Assembly: GCA_013141505.1 (NCBI GenBank)
Contig: JABFQX010000020.1
Coordinates: 24,827-88,826, forward strand
Length of the DNA stretch: 64,000 nt
From: Methyloglobulus sp.
GTDB taxonomy: Bacteria > Pseudomonadota > Gammaproteobacteria > Methylococcales > Methylomonadaceae
Direction: 5' to 3'
Shown here: positions 27,348-36,224 of the stretch, piece by piece
Layout of the letters: each line of letters begins with the position of its first letter
Numbering within the stretch: the stretch's first letter is position 1
Program-made: the position numbers and the translations under genes
Notes under the pieces: generated by a model
What the model was told of the DNA's origin: nothing
What the model saw: the letters and a program-made list of their open reading frames with translations, nothing else
Database searches by the model: none

Positions 27348-27893
27348 ATGACTATGAATGTTGATACCTTCCGCACAGCCAATAGCCCTGACATTGAGGC
27401 GATAGTTAAACTTGTCAACAGCGCGTATCGTCCAGCTTCTGGCGTTTCCGGCTGGACACATGAAGCTGAATTGGTTTCCGGTGACAGAATTAACGTCGAT
27501 CAAGTCAAGGAAATAATAGCAAAGCGAAACTCAGTTATTCTAGTTGGCCTTAAAGGCTCAGAAGTTGTTGCTTGCGTCCATGTCGAAAAACACGGTAACA
27601 ATAGCCACATTGGCATGCTTGCGGTTAAGCCATTGCTGCAAGGGACTGGATTTGGGAAACAAATGCTTGCCTATGCTGAGACATATGCGAGAGAGGAATT
27701 CGGTTCAGTAAAATTTGTCATGTTTGTCTTATCATTAAGGAACGAACTGATAGCCTTCTACCAAAGGCGCGGGTATCAGAAAACAGGCGACATAACGGAC
27801 TATCCTTTGTCGGCAGGGGCGGGCACACCAAAACATGCCGACTTGAAAGTCGAGGCTTTGGAAAAACGACACAATAACAATCAAATGGGATAG
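27348..27893 (+). CDS. GNAT-family N-acetyltransferase
   Basis: A 181-residue acetyl-CoA-dependent acyltransferase with the GNAT fold. The acetyl-CoA loop lies in IGMLAVKPLLQGTGFGKQML (Q/RxxGxG type), followed by FVLSLRNELIAFYQRRGYQKTG. The acceptor is unknown. It starts five bases after the tautomerase gene, probably as an operon. Confidence 0.88.
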   Translation: MTMNVDTFRTANSPDIEAIVKLVNSAYRPASGVSGWTHEAELVSGDRINVDQVKEIIAKRNSVILVGLKGSEVVACVHVEKHGNNSHIGMLAVKPLLQGTGFGKQMLAYAETYAREEFGSVKFVMFVLSLRNELIAFYQRRGYQKTGDITDYPLSAGAGTPKHADLKVEALEKRHNNNQMG

Positions 27894-27940
27894 TGGTTCA
27901 AAGTTATAAATAATAAATTTGCCTTAGCACATTGCCAGAT

Positions 27941-28720
27941 ATGAAAATCAAACAATACCAAGTAGATGCTTTTGCAAACCGAGTATTCGAAGGCAATCCG
28001 GCGGCGGTATGTCCGCTGGAACACTGGTTGGATGATGGATTGCTGCAAGCCATCGCAGAGGAAAATAACTTGTCCGAAACGGCGTTTTTTGTACCATCGG
28101 AAAAGGGTTTCAAGCTACGTTGGTTTACGCCAGTAAAGGAAGTTGACCTGTGCGGTCACGCAACTCTGGCTACGGCACATGTGATTTTCGAGATTCTGGG
28201 TTACCCGAAACACGTCATTACCTTTGAATCACGTAGCGGCGAGTTAATGGTAGAAAAAAAGGGGCGGTTATTGGAAATGAATTTTCCAGCTTGTCCGCCT
28301 TCACCTTGTGGGATACCGGAAAACTTGATTCAAGCCCTTGGCCATCAACCTATTGAAGTGTTTACGGCAGACGATTACATGGCAGTATTCGGCCATGAAG
28401 AAATAATTCGTTCCATCTCGCCTAATCAAACCCTGCTAAGCCAATTAGATTTGCTGGGTGTTATCATCACCGCACCGGGAGTGGAAGTTGATTTTGTCAG
28501 CCGTTTCTTTGCCCCTAAGTACGGCATTCCTGAAGACCCTGCTACTGGTTCTGCCCATTGCATACTTGCGCCTTATTGGGCGAAAAAATTGGGTAAGGAC
28601 ATCCTGACCGCCAAACAACTTTCCAAACGGGGCGGCAGTATTACTTGTGAGCTTAAAGACAACCGTGTGCTGCTTTCGGGCTGTGCGGTTACGTTTATGG
28701 AGGCGGAAATTTCCGTCTAA
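27941..28720 (+). CDS. PhzF-family isomerase/epimerase
   Basis: A 259-residue protein of the PhzF (diaminopimelate-epimerase-like) fold. It opens with KQYQVDAFANRVFEGNPAAV and contains the catalytic Glu in AEENNLSETAFFVP, DLCGHATLATAHV and EDPATGSAHCILAPYW. The ATG at 27941 matches family N-termini better than an upstream TTG. PhzF proteins isomerise small metabolites. No phenazine genes lie nearby, so this is a stand-alone member of unknown substrate. Confidence 0.92.
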   Translation: MKIKQYQVDAFANRVFEGNPAAVCPLEHWLDDGLLQAIAEENNLSETAFFVPSEKGFKLRWFTPVKEVDLCGHATLATAHVIFEILGYPKHVITFESRSGELMVEKKGRLLEMNFPACPPSPCGIPENLIQALGHQPIEVFTADDYMAVFGHEEIIRSISPNQTLLSQLDLLGVIITAPGVEVDFVSRFFAPKYGIPEDPATGSAHCILAPYWAKKLGKDILTAKQLSKRGGSITCELKDNRVLLSGCAVTFMEAEISV

Positions 28721-28733
28721 TTGGGAAATATTG

Positions 28734-29135
28734 ATGAATCCGATTAAAGGAAATTGTCTCTGTGGTGCGATTAGCTATAAGTTAACAAGCGATCCGCAGT
28801 TATCATTTATGTGCCAATGCAGGCAATGCCAAAGAATTACCGGCACAGGCCATTCGGTTGAGTTTGTTATGCCGAGTCAAAAGGCCAACATTTCTGGTGA
28901 ACTTAAGTTTTACGAAATGGTTTCAGATAATGGCAATACCGTCAGTAGCGGTTTTTGCCCTACGTGTGGGAATCCGGTTTTGAAAAAATCATCCGGTTAT
29001 CCAGGGCTGCTGTTTTTTCATGCCGCAACCTTGGATAACCCCAGTTTGTTTAAGCCCCAGAAAGTTTTTTGGCATGCAAGCCATCAACCGTGGGATTATG
29101 TTGATCCTGGCCTTGAAATGAAGGATAAAACGTAA
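28734..29135 (+). CDS. GFA/CENP-V-type zinc protein
   Basis: A 133-residue protein of the family once called glutathione-dependent formaldehyde-activating enzyme. Zinc-binding cysteines are in CLCGAISY, CQCRQCQ and CPTCG. The start at 28734 follows GGGAAA; a longer frame from 28647 lies within phzF. It is 13 bases after the PhzF gene. A role in formaldehyde handling would suit a methylotroph, but the family name is not evidence of that activity. Confidence 0.9.
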   Translation: MNPIKGNCLCGAISYKLTSDPQLSFMCQCRQCQRITGTGHSVEFVMPSQKANISGELKFYEMVSDNGNTVSSGFCPTCGNPVLKKSSGYPGLLFFHAATLDNPSLFKPQKVFWHASHQPWDYVDPGLEMKDKT

Positions 29136-29211
29136 TCATGCTCTCCATGATAAGACTTCAACCTTATCCAGAAGTTGTTGGTTAGCGATCTCTTAACAGT
29201 GAAATACACCT

Positions 29212-29862
29212 ATGTATATCCCAACCCATTTTGAACAACCCAATATCGAAGCCCTGCACGGACTGATTCGTAGTCGTCAGTTGGCCACGTTGGTTACGCT
29301 GTCGTCAACAGGCATTAACGCAAATCATATTCCCTTGCATCTTTCAGCGCAGCCCGCGCCGTTCGGTACGTTACAAGGCCATGTCGCCCGCGCCAACCCA
29401 ATCTTGAACGACTTGAACTCTGTAAGCGAAGTGTTGGCCATCTTCCACGGTCCGGACGCTTACATTAGCCCGTCCTGGTATGCGACCAAGCAGGAGACGG
29501 GAAAAGTTGTGCCCACCTGGAATTACACGATTGTGCATGCTTACGGTTCCCTTCGCATCATTGATGACGCCACGTGGATTCGTAGCCAACTTGAAGCGCT
29601 TACTAACCATAATGAAGCGGCTTTTCCTGAGCAGTGGGCAGTTTCAGATGCGCCGCATGACTTTACCGAAAAGCTGATCGAAGCGATAGTCGGTGTTGAA
29701 ATTGTGATTACGCGACTCGATGGCAAGTGGAAGGTCAGCCAAAACCAACCGGATAAAAACCAGGCTAGCGTGATACAAGGGCTGAGTGAAAGTGGACAAA
29801 GTGACGGGTTAACAATGGCTGAATTGGTTAAAGCAGGGGTAAAACCTTCAAGTTCAATTTGA
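29212..29862 (+). CDS. PaiB-family FMN-binding protein
   Basis: A 216-residue protein of the PaiB (FMN-binding split-barrel) family: MYIPTHFEQPNIEALHGLIR, HIPLHLSAQPAPFGTLQGHV, AIFHGPDAYISPSWYATKQ and VPTWNYTIVHAYGSLRII. In Bacillus PaiB acts with the acetyltransferase PaiA in control of sporulation and protease genes. Here it lies among GNAT genes, but a PaiA partnership is not shown. Confidence 0.92.
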   Translation: MYIPTHFEQPNIEALHGLIRSRQLATLVTLSSTGINANHIPLHLSAQPAPFGTLQGHVARANPILNDLNSVSEVLAIFHGPDAYISPSWYATKQETGKVVPTWNYTIVHAYGSLRIIDDATWIRSQLEALTNHNEAAFPEQWAVSDAPHDFTEKLIEAIVGVEIVITRLDGKWKVSQNQPDKNQASVIQGLSESGQSDGLTMAELVKAGVKPSSSI

Positions 29863-29893
29863 GCGTCGATTACTCACAAATAGGGGATTTCAA

Positions 29894-30355
29894 TTGAAAA
29901 ATTTAGAATCTATAGATGCTGAAAACACTTACCAAGTATTTGATTGGCTTTGGACTTCCGGGCAATTATCGGAGCGGGACATTCTCGACTTACCGGCGTT
30001 GGGTATTGACGTGGTAATCAATCTTGCTTTGCCTACCTCATCCCCGGCCCTACCGGGAGAAGCTGAATTGGTCACTCGGCAAGGTCTGGTCTATATACAA
30101 ATCCCCGTTGAATGGGAAAAGCCTATGCCTGAACAATTTTCCCAATTCGTCGGAACGCTTAAGGCTTTCGAGGGGCATAACATTTGGGTACATTGCGCCA
30201 AAAATATGCGGGTGTCTGCTTTTATCTATCTGTATCGCAGGCTCATTCTGTCCGAGAATAAGGAAGATGCTTCCTTTCCAATGCGAGAGATATGGACTCC
30301 CAATGAAACGTGGCGGGCTTTCATCAACACTATTTGTAACAAAGTTCCAACATGA
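29894..30355 (+). CDS. Protein-tyrosine-phosphatase-like protein with a CX4R loop
   Basis: A 153-residue protein of the dual-specificity-phosphatase-like fold (VFDWLWTSGQLSERDILDL, GIDVVINLAL). The phosphate-loop position reads VHCAKNMRVS, that is Cys followed by four residues and Arg, one short of the CX5R signature, so phosphatase activity is doubtful. The TTG start has AGGGGA six bases upstream. It overlaps the next GNAT gene by ATGA. Confidence 0.75.
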   Translation: MKNLESIDAENTYQVFDWLWTSGQLSERDILDLPALGIDVVINLALPTSSPALPGEAELVTRQGLVYIQIPVEWEKPMPEQFSQFVGTLKAFEGHNIWVHCAKNMRVSAFIYLYRRLILSENKEDASFPMREIWTPNETWRAFINTICNKVPT

Positions 30356-30804
30356 AAGCTATTCGCCAAGCCACTGTTTCTGATCTTGATGCGCTGGCCT
30401 GTCTTTTTGACGGCTACAGGCAGTTCTATGGGCGTACCAGTGACGTACCGGCTGCACGTCAATTTTTGCTGGATCGGTTCAATAATGGCGAGTCCACTGT
30501 GTTTGTTGCGCTTATAGATGGAAAGCCAGCAGGATTTGCTCAGCTATACCCCAGTTTTTCGTCAGTTTCTATGGCAAGGACGTTCATATTGAATGATTTA
30601 TGCGTAACGCCATCGGCAAGACGGCTGGGATTAGCCAGCGCATTGCTTCAAAAAGCGGCTGAATATGCCAAACAACGTGGAGCTGTTCGCCTAACGCTAT
30701 CAACGGCAATTACTAATGAGTCCGCTCAGGCCTTGTACCAATCCCAAGGATGGCAGAAAGATGAGCAATTTTTCGTCTACCACTTCGCCACCAACGTGGA
30801 ATAG
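30352..30804 (+). CDS. GNAT-family N-acetyltransferase
   Basis: A 150-residue acetyltransferase: IRQATVSDLDALACLFDGYRQF, FAQLYPSFSSVSMARTFILNDL, the acetyl-CoA loop VTPSARRLGLASALLQ, and LSTAITNESAQALYQSQGW. The substrate is unknown. It overlaps the PTP-like gene by four bases, so the two are co-translated. Confidence 0.92.
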   Translation: MKAIRQATVSDLDALACLFDGYRQFYGRTSDVPAARQFLLDRFNNGESTVFVALIDGKPAGFAQLYPSFSSVSMARTFILNDLCVTPSARRLGLASALLQKAAEYAKQRGAVRLTLSTAITNESAQALYQSQGWQKDEQFFVYHFATNVE

Positions 30805-30851
30805 CTCAAAGCCTTTTCTATAACTTTAAAAATGATGCTGAAATCGGATAT

Positions 30852-31538
30852 TCAAAGCATCCCCCTATCAATACCTTTGAAGACCGCTTGCACCCGGTCA
30901 CGTACGCCCAATTTGGAAAGAATACTGGAGACATGATTTTTTACCGTACCTTCCGTTGTACCCAGGGCATTAGCGATTTCCATATTGTTATAACCGCCGG
31001 CGATCAGGGCAAGCACCTCAATTTCTCGTGGTGTTAATGGAAAGGGGAAGCCGAGGCTATCAAAATCGTGGTCAATGTTTTTGATAGCATCCAGTGTACG
31101 TTCTGTCAGTGAATGTATTTCCGCACCGTACGCTTGATCCACCCAAAAAATCAAGGCTGTTAAGGGCAAGTTTTGCACAACAATCCAGATAACAGCGGCA
31201 CGCGCGGGCAGCACCAGCGGAATTTCGGCGGCAACAATATAGATCAAATCCGAATTGATCGTGAAAGCAGCAATGGCCTGACTGCTAAGCAACAACAGGG
31301 GTAGCCAATCCAGCGATTGCACGGCAATGTTACGGGTGTTAAACCAAAAAGCTGGGCCGAAACCCAAAAATACCATGACTTCTAAATACCAAGGGAGCAG
31401 ATGCTTAGCTGCCTCATAGGGTTGTGACGGTAGCAAAATTTGTATACCCAGCATAAACCAGTACAACATGACCGTGACGCGCAGCAAGGTTACAGTAGAA
31501 GTTTTGCTTAAAGCCGATTGTTTTGTCGTAGTTGTCAT
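30852..31538 (-). CDS. Membrane-anchored LuxR-type regulator
   Basis: A 228-residue protein. The first about 135 residues carry four to five hydrophobic helices (TVTLLRVTVMLYWFMLG, WYLEVMVFLGFGPAFW, LPLLLLSSQAIAAFTI, AAVIWIVVQNLPLTALIFW). The C-terminus is a LuxR helix-turn-helix (LTPREIEVLALIAGGYNNME, NALGTTEGTVKNHVSSIL). It has no receiver domain, so DNA binding probably responds directly to a membrane or small-molecule signal (inference). It diverges from the Lon-N gene across a 14-base palindrome. Confidence 0.85.
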   Translation of the reverse strand: MTTTTKQSALSKTSTVTLLRVTVMLYWFMLGIQILLPSQPYEAAKHLLPWYLEVMVFLGFGPAFWFNTRNIAVQSLDWLPLLLLSSQAIAAFTINSDLIYIVAAEIPLVLPARAAVIWIVVQNLPLTALIFWVDQAYGAEIHSLTERTLDAIKNIDHDFDSLGFPFPLTPREIEVLALIAGGYNNMEIANALGTTEGTVKNHVSSILSKLGVRDRVQAVFKGIDRGML

Positions 31539-31597
31539 TATTGCTTCGCCTTTTGCACAGGTACGGCATCATAGCCGATTCATTGGGCGTTGTCGTA

Positions 31598-31634
31598 TGC
31601 CGAAAGTCATGCTTATTACCCATGACTTTCGGCA
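31598..31634. promoter_or_regulatory. Perfect palindrome between the LuxR-type and Lon-N genes
   Basis: Arms TGCCGAAAGTCATG and CATGACTTTCGGCA (14 bases) flank a 9-base spacer, upstream of both divergent genes. A TATAAT at 31658-31663 faces the Lon-N gene. It could be the binding site of the LuxR-type protein, or a dispersed hairpin. Confidence 0.5.
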
Positions 31635-31701
31635 CATGTTTTAAGTAGGCTTACCTTTATAATGCAGCAAATTCGCTTATTAATTGCATGAGATACCCTT
31701 T

Positions 31702-32358
31702 ATGGCAAAGCACACAAAATTAGAAATCTCCCCAGCTGATTTAATCATCCCAGTATTGCCTCTGCGGGATGTGGTGGTTTACCCACACATGGAAATACCG
31801 CTGTTTGTGGGCAGGGAGAAATCCATCGTTGCGCTGGATGCCGCGATGCGTGAAGACAAACAAGTATTGCTGGTCACTCAAAAACAAGCAGAAATTGATG
31901 ATCCTGAATTTGCTGACCTTTACAGTACTGGTACGTTGGCGAATATTATACAGATGTCGGAGTTGCCTGAAGATGCGGTGAAGGTCTTGGTTGAGGGCAG
32001 TGAACGATGCCGTGTTGACAGCTATATCGAAAGCGAAGGCTATTTCGCGGCACGCGTGCGAATAGTCACGGATGAGATAACCCTTACGCAGCAGGAGCAG
32101 AAGGTATTGCGGCGCACGCTGATAAGTTGTTTCGACCAGTATGTGACGTTAAACTCCAAAGTTCCGCCGGAAGTCTTAAATTCACTGGCAGGCATTAATG
32201 ACCTGAGTTGTTTAGTCGATACGATAGCGGCGGGCATGGCCTTGAAAATAGAAGATCAGCAAAGTTTACTGGATATGGCTAATGTTGCTGAGCGTTTGGA
32301 AGCATTGATGACCCTGATGAAAGGAGAGGTGGATTTGCTGGAAATTGAGAAGAATTAG
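31702..32358 (+). CDS. Stand-alone Lon N-terminal domain protein
   Basis: 218 residues match the N-terminal substrate-binding domain of Lon protease from the start (PVLPLRDVVVYPHMEIPLFV, VLVEGSERCRVDSY, VPPEVLNSLAGINDLSCLVDT, VAERLEALMTLMKGEVDLL). It stops at EIEKN, where full Lon goes on into the coiled coil and AAA+ domain. No ATPase or protease sequence follows. The ATG at 31702 is preferred over a TTG at 31684. It may be a truncated lon copy or a free adaptor domain. Confidence 0.85.
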   Translation: MAKHTKLEISPADLIIPVLPLRDVVVYPHMEIPLFVGREKSIVALDAAMREDKQVLLVTQKQAEIDDPEFADLYSTGTLANIIQMSELPEDAVKVLVEGSERCRVDSYIESEGYFAARVRIVTDEITLTQQEQKVLRRTLISCFDQYVTLNSKVPPEVLNSLAGINDLSCLVDTIAAGMALKIEDQQSLLDMANVAERLEALMTLMKGEVDLLEIEKN

Positions 32359-32445
32359 CCAAATGTTGGGTTGCAGTAAGCCGCACCTCAGCGAGTTTTT
32401 GGGCTATGGTGCATTTCCCTATCACGATAATTTCAGAGGTATCCC

Positions 32446-32655
32446 ATGAAAATACAGCTATCAACAATTAACTTACTTATTATCCTATCTCTTGTTGGCT
32501 GCACGGAATATCCAGCTTATAGTGTCGGCCAAGCATGGCACGACAACCTATGTGAAAATATTGCGGATTCTGAGGAACGTAAACGTTGTATTTCCGATGC
32601 CGAAAAACCCTATGAGGACTACAAAAGGCAAACCGATGAAGCGACGGGAAAATGA
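32446..32655 (+). CDS. Small lipoprotein
   Basis: A 69-residue protein with a lipoprotein signal (INLLIILSLVGC, lipid-modified Cys at about residue 19) and a short charged mature part with two further cysteines (LCENIADSEERKRCISDAEK) that could form a disulfide. AGAGGT precedes the ATG. I recognise no family. Confidence 0.7.
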   Translation: MKIQLSTINLLIILSLVGCTEYPAYSVGQAWHDNLCENIADSEERKRCISDAEKPYEDYKRQTDEATGK

Positions 32656-32783
32656 TATTAAAGGGATTTATTAGTTGAAGCCTTATTTAAAACAGGGTTG
32701 AAAGTTAAGCTCATTGTTGATTAGTAATCCTATTTAGCAACAATTACGATCACCTGTCTCCACCCACATACTAAGGGACATCT

Positions 32784-34565
32784 ATGAAAGCGCAAATTAG
32801 CTTGTTACTGGGATTGGTTTTTTTATTATCCGGCTGCGCCAGTACGCCACCGATTAAGCCTGATACCATTCAACCCGACGACTACAGCTATTTAAAAACC
32901 TACCTCACTTGGCTGATTGAAGATCAAATGGCAGGCCAAGAGGTTGAAGGCTTGAGCATTGCCGTGGTGGACGATCAGCATGTCGTGTGGGCGCAAGGTT
33001 TCGGCTATGCCGATACTGCCAATAAAACTCCTGCGACACCGGAAACAATCTATCGGGCCGGCTCCATTTCCAAGCTGTTTACCGATACGCTGGTGATGCA
33101 GTTGGCGGGACAAGGTAAGTTGGATATTGATAAGCCCCTGCAAACTTACCTGCCTGATTTTTCGATTAAAAGCCGCTTTACCAATGCCGCACCGATTACG
33201 CCGCGCAATATCATGACCCATCATTCCGGCTTACCGGGTGATGTCGGTAGGGGCATGTGGACGAAAAACCCTGCGCCGTTTAACCAACTTGTCAGCCAGC
33301 TTAAAGATGAGTACGTCGCCTATGCGCCAAACACTATCTGGTCGTACTCAAATTTAGGCATTACGCTGTTGGGTGCGATGCTGCAAGAAACTACGGGCGA
33401 AGATTTTAACCACTATGCCGAGCGGCAATTGTTAAAACCATTAGGCATGAATAGGGCGGCATTTTCTTCGGGAATTGAAGGTAAATTTGCCGCCAAAGCC
33501 TATAAAAATCATGAAGAAAAACGTGAAGTACCGCTACGCGATACGCCTGCCGGGGGTTTAAACGCGAATGTCTTGGACATGAGCCAGTTTATGAAGATGG
33601 TGTTTGCCGACGGCAAAGCGAATGGCCGTCAAATCCTCAAGCCGGAAACCCTAAAGGAAATGTTGCGTCCGCAAAACAAGGCTGTGGCACTGGATGCCGG
33701 TTTCCAAATCGGCCTAGGCTGGATGTTACGTAATAATCAAAGCATTGGAACGATAGCCGAACACGGCGGTGCTACCTTGTATCATAGAAGCCAGCTTAGC
33801 GTGTTACCCCAGCATAAACTAGGTGTGATAGTTTCCACAAATTCGCCACCCACAGGCGATTTGCTTAGCAAACTCACCAATACCGCCTTAAAACTGGCGC
33901 TAGCCATAAAAGCCGGCAAGCAAATACCGATTGATGACGATCAGCCGGCAATTACCACCCGGTCACTGAACGCGCAAGAGCAAATTCTGGGCGCAGGGCA
34001 GTATGCAACATCGGCAGGCTATGTAAAATTAACGCCAGAAGGTGATTCGTTGACCACCGAGGTCGATGGACACAGTATTGATTTGGTAGCCAGGGACGAC
34101 GGTAACTATGGTATCCGTTACAAGCTGCTGGGGTTGTTTGCGATAGAACCGGACGAACTCACTCAATTCAGCCTATCGTTAAAAAATATTTTGGGGCATG
34201 ATCTGGCGTTAGGGCATTACCAAAACCAAAGCTTCGTTTTCGGCGAAAAAATCAAACCCGTGCCGATCTCTCAGTCTTGGCGCAATCGCCTTGGACAATA
34301 CGAGATCATCAACCTTACCCAAGGCGAAGCGTTGGTGCCCGAAAAATGCGCCTTAAAAGAGCAAGATGGTTTTTTGATGTTGGAGTATTCAATCCCTACC
34401 TTTGATATTAATAACTTGTCGTTGCCCATTGCACCGGCGTCAGATAAGGAAGCGACCATACTTGGGCAAGGTCGGGGAATGCAGGAAACCGTGCGCATTG
34501 TTAATGTGGAGGGTAAGGACTTTATTGCTTATTCGGGGTATTTGTTGCGAAAGAAACAGGACTGA
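32784..34565 (+). CDS. Class-C beta-lactamase-like serine hydrolase, lipoprotein
   Basis: A 593-residue lipoprotein (lipobox LLSGC at about residues 14-18). The beta-lactamase/transpeptidase-like domain (40-380) has S94-x-x-K97 (SISK), Y188-S-N190 and the H327-G-G triad. A C-terminal beta-rich domain of about 200 residues follows. This layout is typical of esterase or D-aminopeptidase-like relatives rather than drug-hydrolysing AmpC enzymes. It is probably anchored in the periplasm; the substrate is unknown. Confidence 0.9.
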   Translation: MKAQISLLLGLVFLLSGCASTPPIKPDTIQPDDYSYLKTYLTWLIEDQMAGQEVEGLSIAVVDDQHVVWAQGFGYADTANKTPATPETIYRAGSISKLFTDTLVMQLAGQGKLDIDKPLQTYLPDFSIKSRFTNAAPITPRNIMTHHSGLPGDVGRGMWTKNPAPFNQLVSQLKDEYVAYAPNTIWSYSNLGITLLGAMLQETTGEDFNHYAERQLLKPLGMNRAAFSSGIEGKFAAKAYKNHEEKREVPLRDTPAGGLNANVLDMSQFMKMVFADGKANGRQILKPETLKEMLRPQNKAVALDAGFQIGLGWMLRNNQSIGTIAEHGGATLYHRSQLSVLPQHKLGVIVSTNSPPTGDLLSKLTNTALKLALAIKAGKQIPIDDDQPAITTRSLNAQEQILGAGQYATSAGYVKLTPEGDSLTTEVDGHSIDLVARDDGNYGIRYKLLGLFAIEPDELTQFSLSLKNILGHDLALGHYQNQSFVFGEKIKPVPISQSWRNRLGQYEIINLTQGEALVPEKCALKEQDGFLMLEYSIPTFDINNLSLPIAPASDKEATILGQGRGMQETVRIVNVEGKDFIAYSGYLLRKKQD

Positions 34566-34664
34566 AATAAAGGAGCGATTGCATATTTTCTAAGTGGAAA
34601 AGTTTGGCTCGATTGATGAATCGAGTTATTCATCTTAAGGTAATAGCCTAAATGTAGCCCTCGC

Positions 34665-35469
34665 CATGCGCCAAACAGTGATCAAGGTTAGCTTGCTTGA
34701 TTTGTCCTACCACCAGGTGTTAATCGTCACAGATTCGATTAAGGCCTACGCTAAAACGCTGGATACTTGTGGTAAGTGTATCGGCGTTATTCCACTTGCT
34801 CATCTTGTTCGGTGTTAACTTTGAATTTTCGACAGCTCAGCATAACCCGCAAATCACGGGAACATCTATCGAAGTGGTTTTACTTAAAACACCCCTGAAA
34901 ACAAAACCGATAACTGAGAGAATAGAAGCCGCTACACAAATGCCAATTCCAACCAACAAGCGGTATTTAAAAAACGCTAATACCACGTCTTCCTCAAAAA
35001 AAGATACGGCAATACTGCCACGGAAGACTCAAGAAAAAAATGTTAATAAATTAACTGCGGGGGGGGGCTGCCTGGACAAAACAAAGGGATAGGTAACATC
35101 GTCGACAAAAATGAAGCAGGGCAACGGCCTAAACCTGACTGGAACAATATTGCCAAAGAGGTCATTCGCGAAAATTTTGACAAAGAAACAGTACGAAATC
35201 AGCGGCAAGGTGAATTATGGTTGAAATCTCCGTCAGTCATGTACGGCAAACCGAGAGATTTTTTCTATAAACAAGATAAGCGGGCTATGCTAGCAGATAC
35301 TGACGAATCAAAAAGGAAGGGCATATTTCCAAAAAAAGTGAAACACTCAGGAATTGGCTTAAATTTTGGTAAAAAATGTTTTCTAGGTTTCAAAGCCGTG
35401 GACGAACATGACCTAGAATCGGGCGACAGTAATATCGGTTCGTCTATACCGTTCAGTTGTAATTTCTGA
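34665..35469 (+). pseudogene. TonB-like gene split over three frames
   Basis: Three consecutive pieces in different frames. 34665-34765 gives a cytoplasmic-looking lead (LLDLSYHQVLIVTDSIKAY). 34769-35092, from a GTG, gives a membrane anchor (ALFHLLILFGVNFEF) and a Lys/Pro-rich segment typical of TonB-like N-termini. From 35068 a third frame gives PDWNNIAKEVIRENFDKE and a C-terminal domain ending at 35469. The second break lies at a run of nine Gs (35059-35067); a tenth would join the frames. The C-terminal domain is not a recognisable TonB domain. Confidence 0.5.
35059..35067 (+). repeat. Nine-G tract at a frame break
   Basis: A homopolymer of nine Gs inside the TonB-like locus. Adding one G gives the continuous reading TAGGGLPGQNKGIGN into the third frame. 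It may be a slippage-prone tract, a fixed frameshift or a sequencing error. Confidence 0.8.
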
Positions 35470-35507
35470 TAACAGCGAGCTTGGGAGTTTCTGCGTATCA
35501 AATGGCA

Positions 35508-36221
35508 TTACCAAACCTCCCCAAACGGGCGGACTTCAATCTCGGAAGACCAGGTTGAAGAAGGTTGTTGAGTAAGGTTAAAAACCACCTCGGCTATATC
35601 ATCTGGCTGAACGAAGTAGTTGTCAGATTTCTCAGGCATCATCTTACGAGTGCTTGGGGTATCCACAACGCCGTCAATAATAACCGTTGCCACATGTACG
35701 GCTGAAAGGCCTAAATGCCGTGCCATCGATTCGGCTAGGCTTCTCTGAGCCGCTTTAGCGGGTGCAAAGGCCGCTGTTTTGGCGCCTCCGCGACGCGATG
35801 CCGTTGCACCAATAAAGATGATGTTTCCCAGCCGGTTTTTCTTCATTACTGGGATAACTTGTTGTGATACCAGGAGCGAGCCAAGGGCATTGACCCGCCA
35901 GCTTTGTTCAAACTCTTCCGGCGTGATTTCTTCAACAGATTTCCAGATACCTGCACCGGCATTAAAAATTAAGGTATTAACATCTCCCATTTCATGGTGA
36001 ATGGATGAAAATACTCGCTCGACTGAAGCTGCATCCGTCACATCACACGCATAAGCTCTGGAGCCATTTATTTCTTTTGCAAGGGTATTCGTATAATCGA
36101 TCTGACGAGCCAATAAGGCTACCTGATAACCCGCCAAGCCGAATCGTCGAGCGAAAGCAGCGCCATTGCCAGGCCCTACACCGATCACTACGCAGACTGG
36201 TTGTTTAGGTTGGTCTTTCAT
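35508..36221 (-). CDS. SDR-family oxidoreductase with Phe at the catalytic Tyr
   Basis: A 237-residue short-chain dehydrogenase/reductase with the cofactor loop VIGVGPGNGAAFARRFG, NAGAGIWKS and the Ser strand IIFIGATASRRGG. The YxxxK motif reads FAPAK, so the catalytic tyrosine is Phe. Similar Phe-bearing SDRs exist as a subgroup with unclear activity. It is the last gene of a leftward five-gene run that also holds GST, MAPEG, NTF2-like and membrane genes. Confidence 0.9.
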   Translation of the reverse strand: MKDQPKQPVCVVIGVGPGNGAAFARRFGLAGYQVALLARQIDYTNTLAKEINGSRAYACDVTDAASVERVFSSIHHEMGDVNTLIFNAGAGIWKSVEEITPEEFEQSWRVNALGSLLVSQQVIPVMKKNRLGNIIFIGATASRRGGAKTAAFAPAKAAQRSLAESMARHLGLSAVHVATVIIDGVVDTPSTRKMMPEKSDNYFVQPDDIAEVVFNLTQQPSSTWSSEIEVRPFGEVW

Positions 36222-36224
36222 TGT

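Noticed and set aside
28734..29135. GFA-type gene as a formaldehyde-oxidation enzyme of methylotrophy
   Set aside because: The family name is historical; no partner dehydrogenase lies nearby, so the activity was not claimed.
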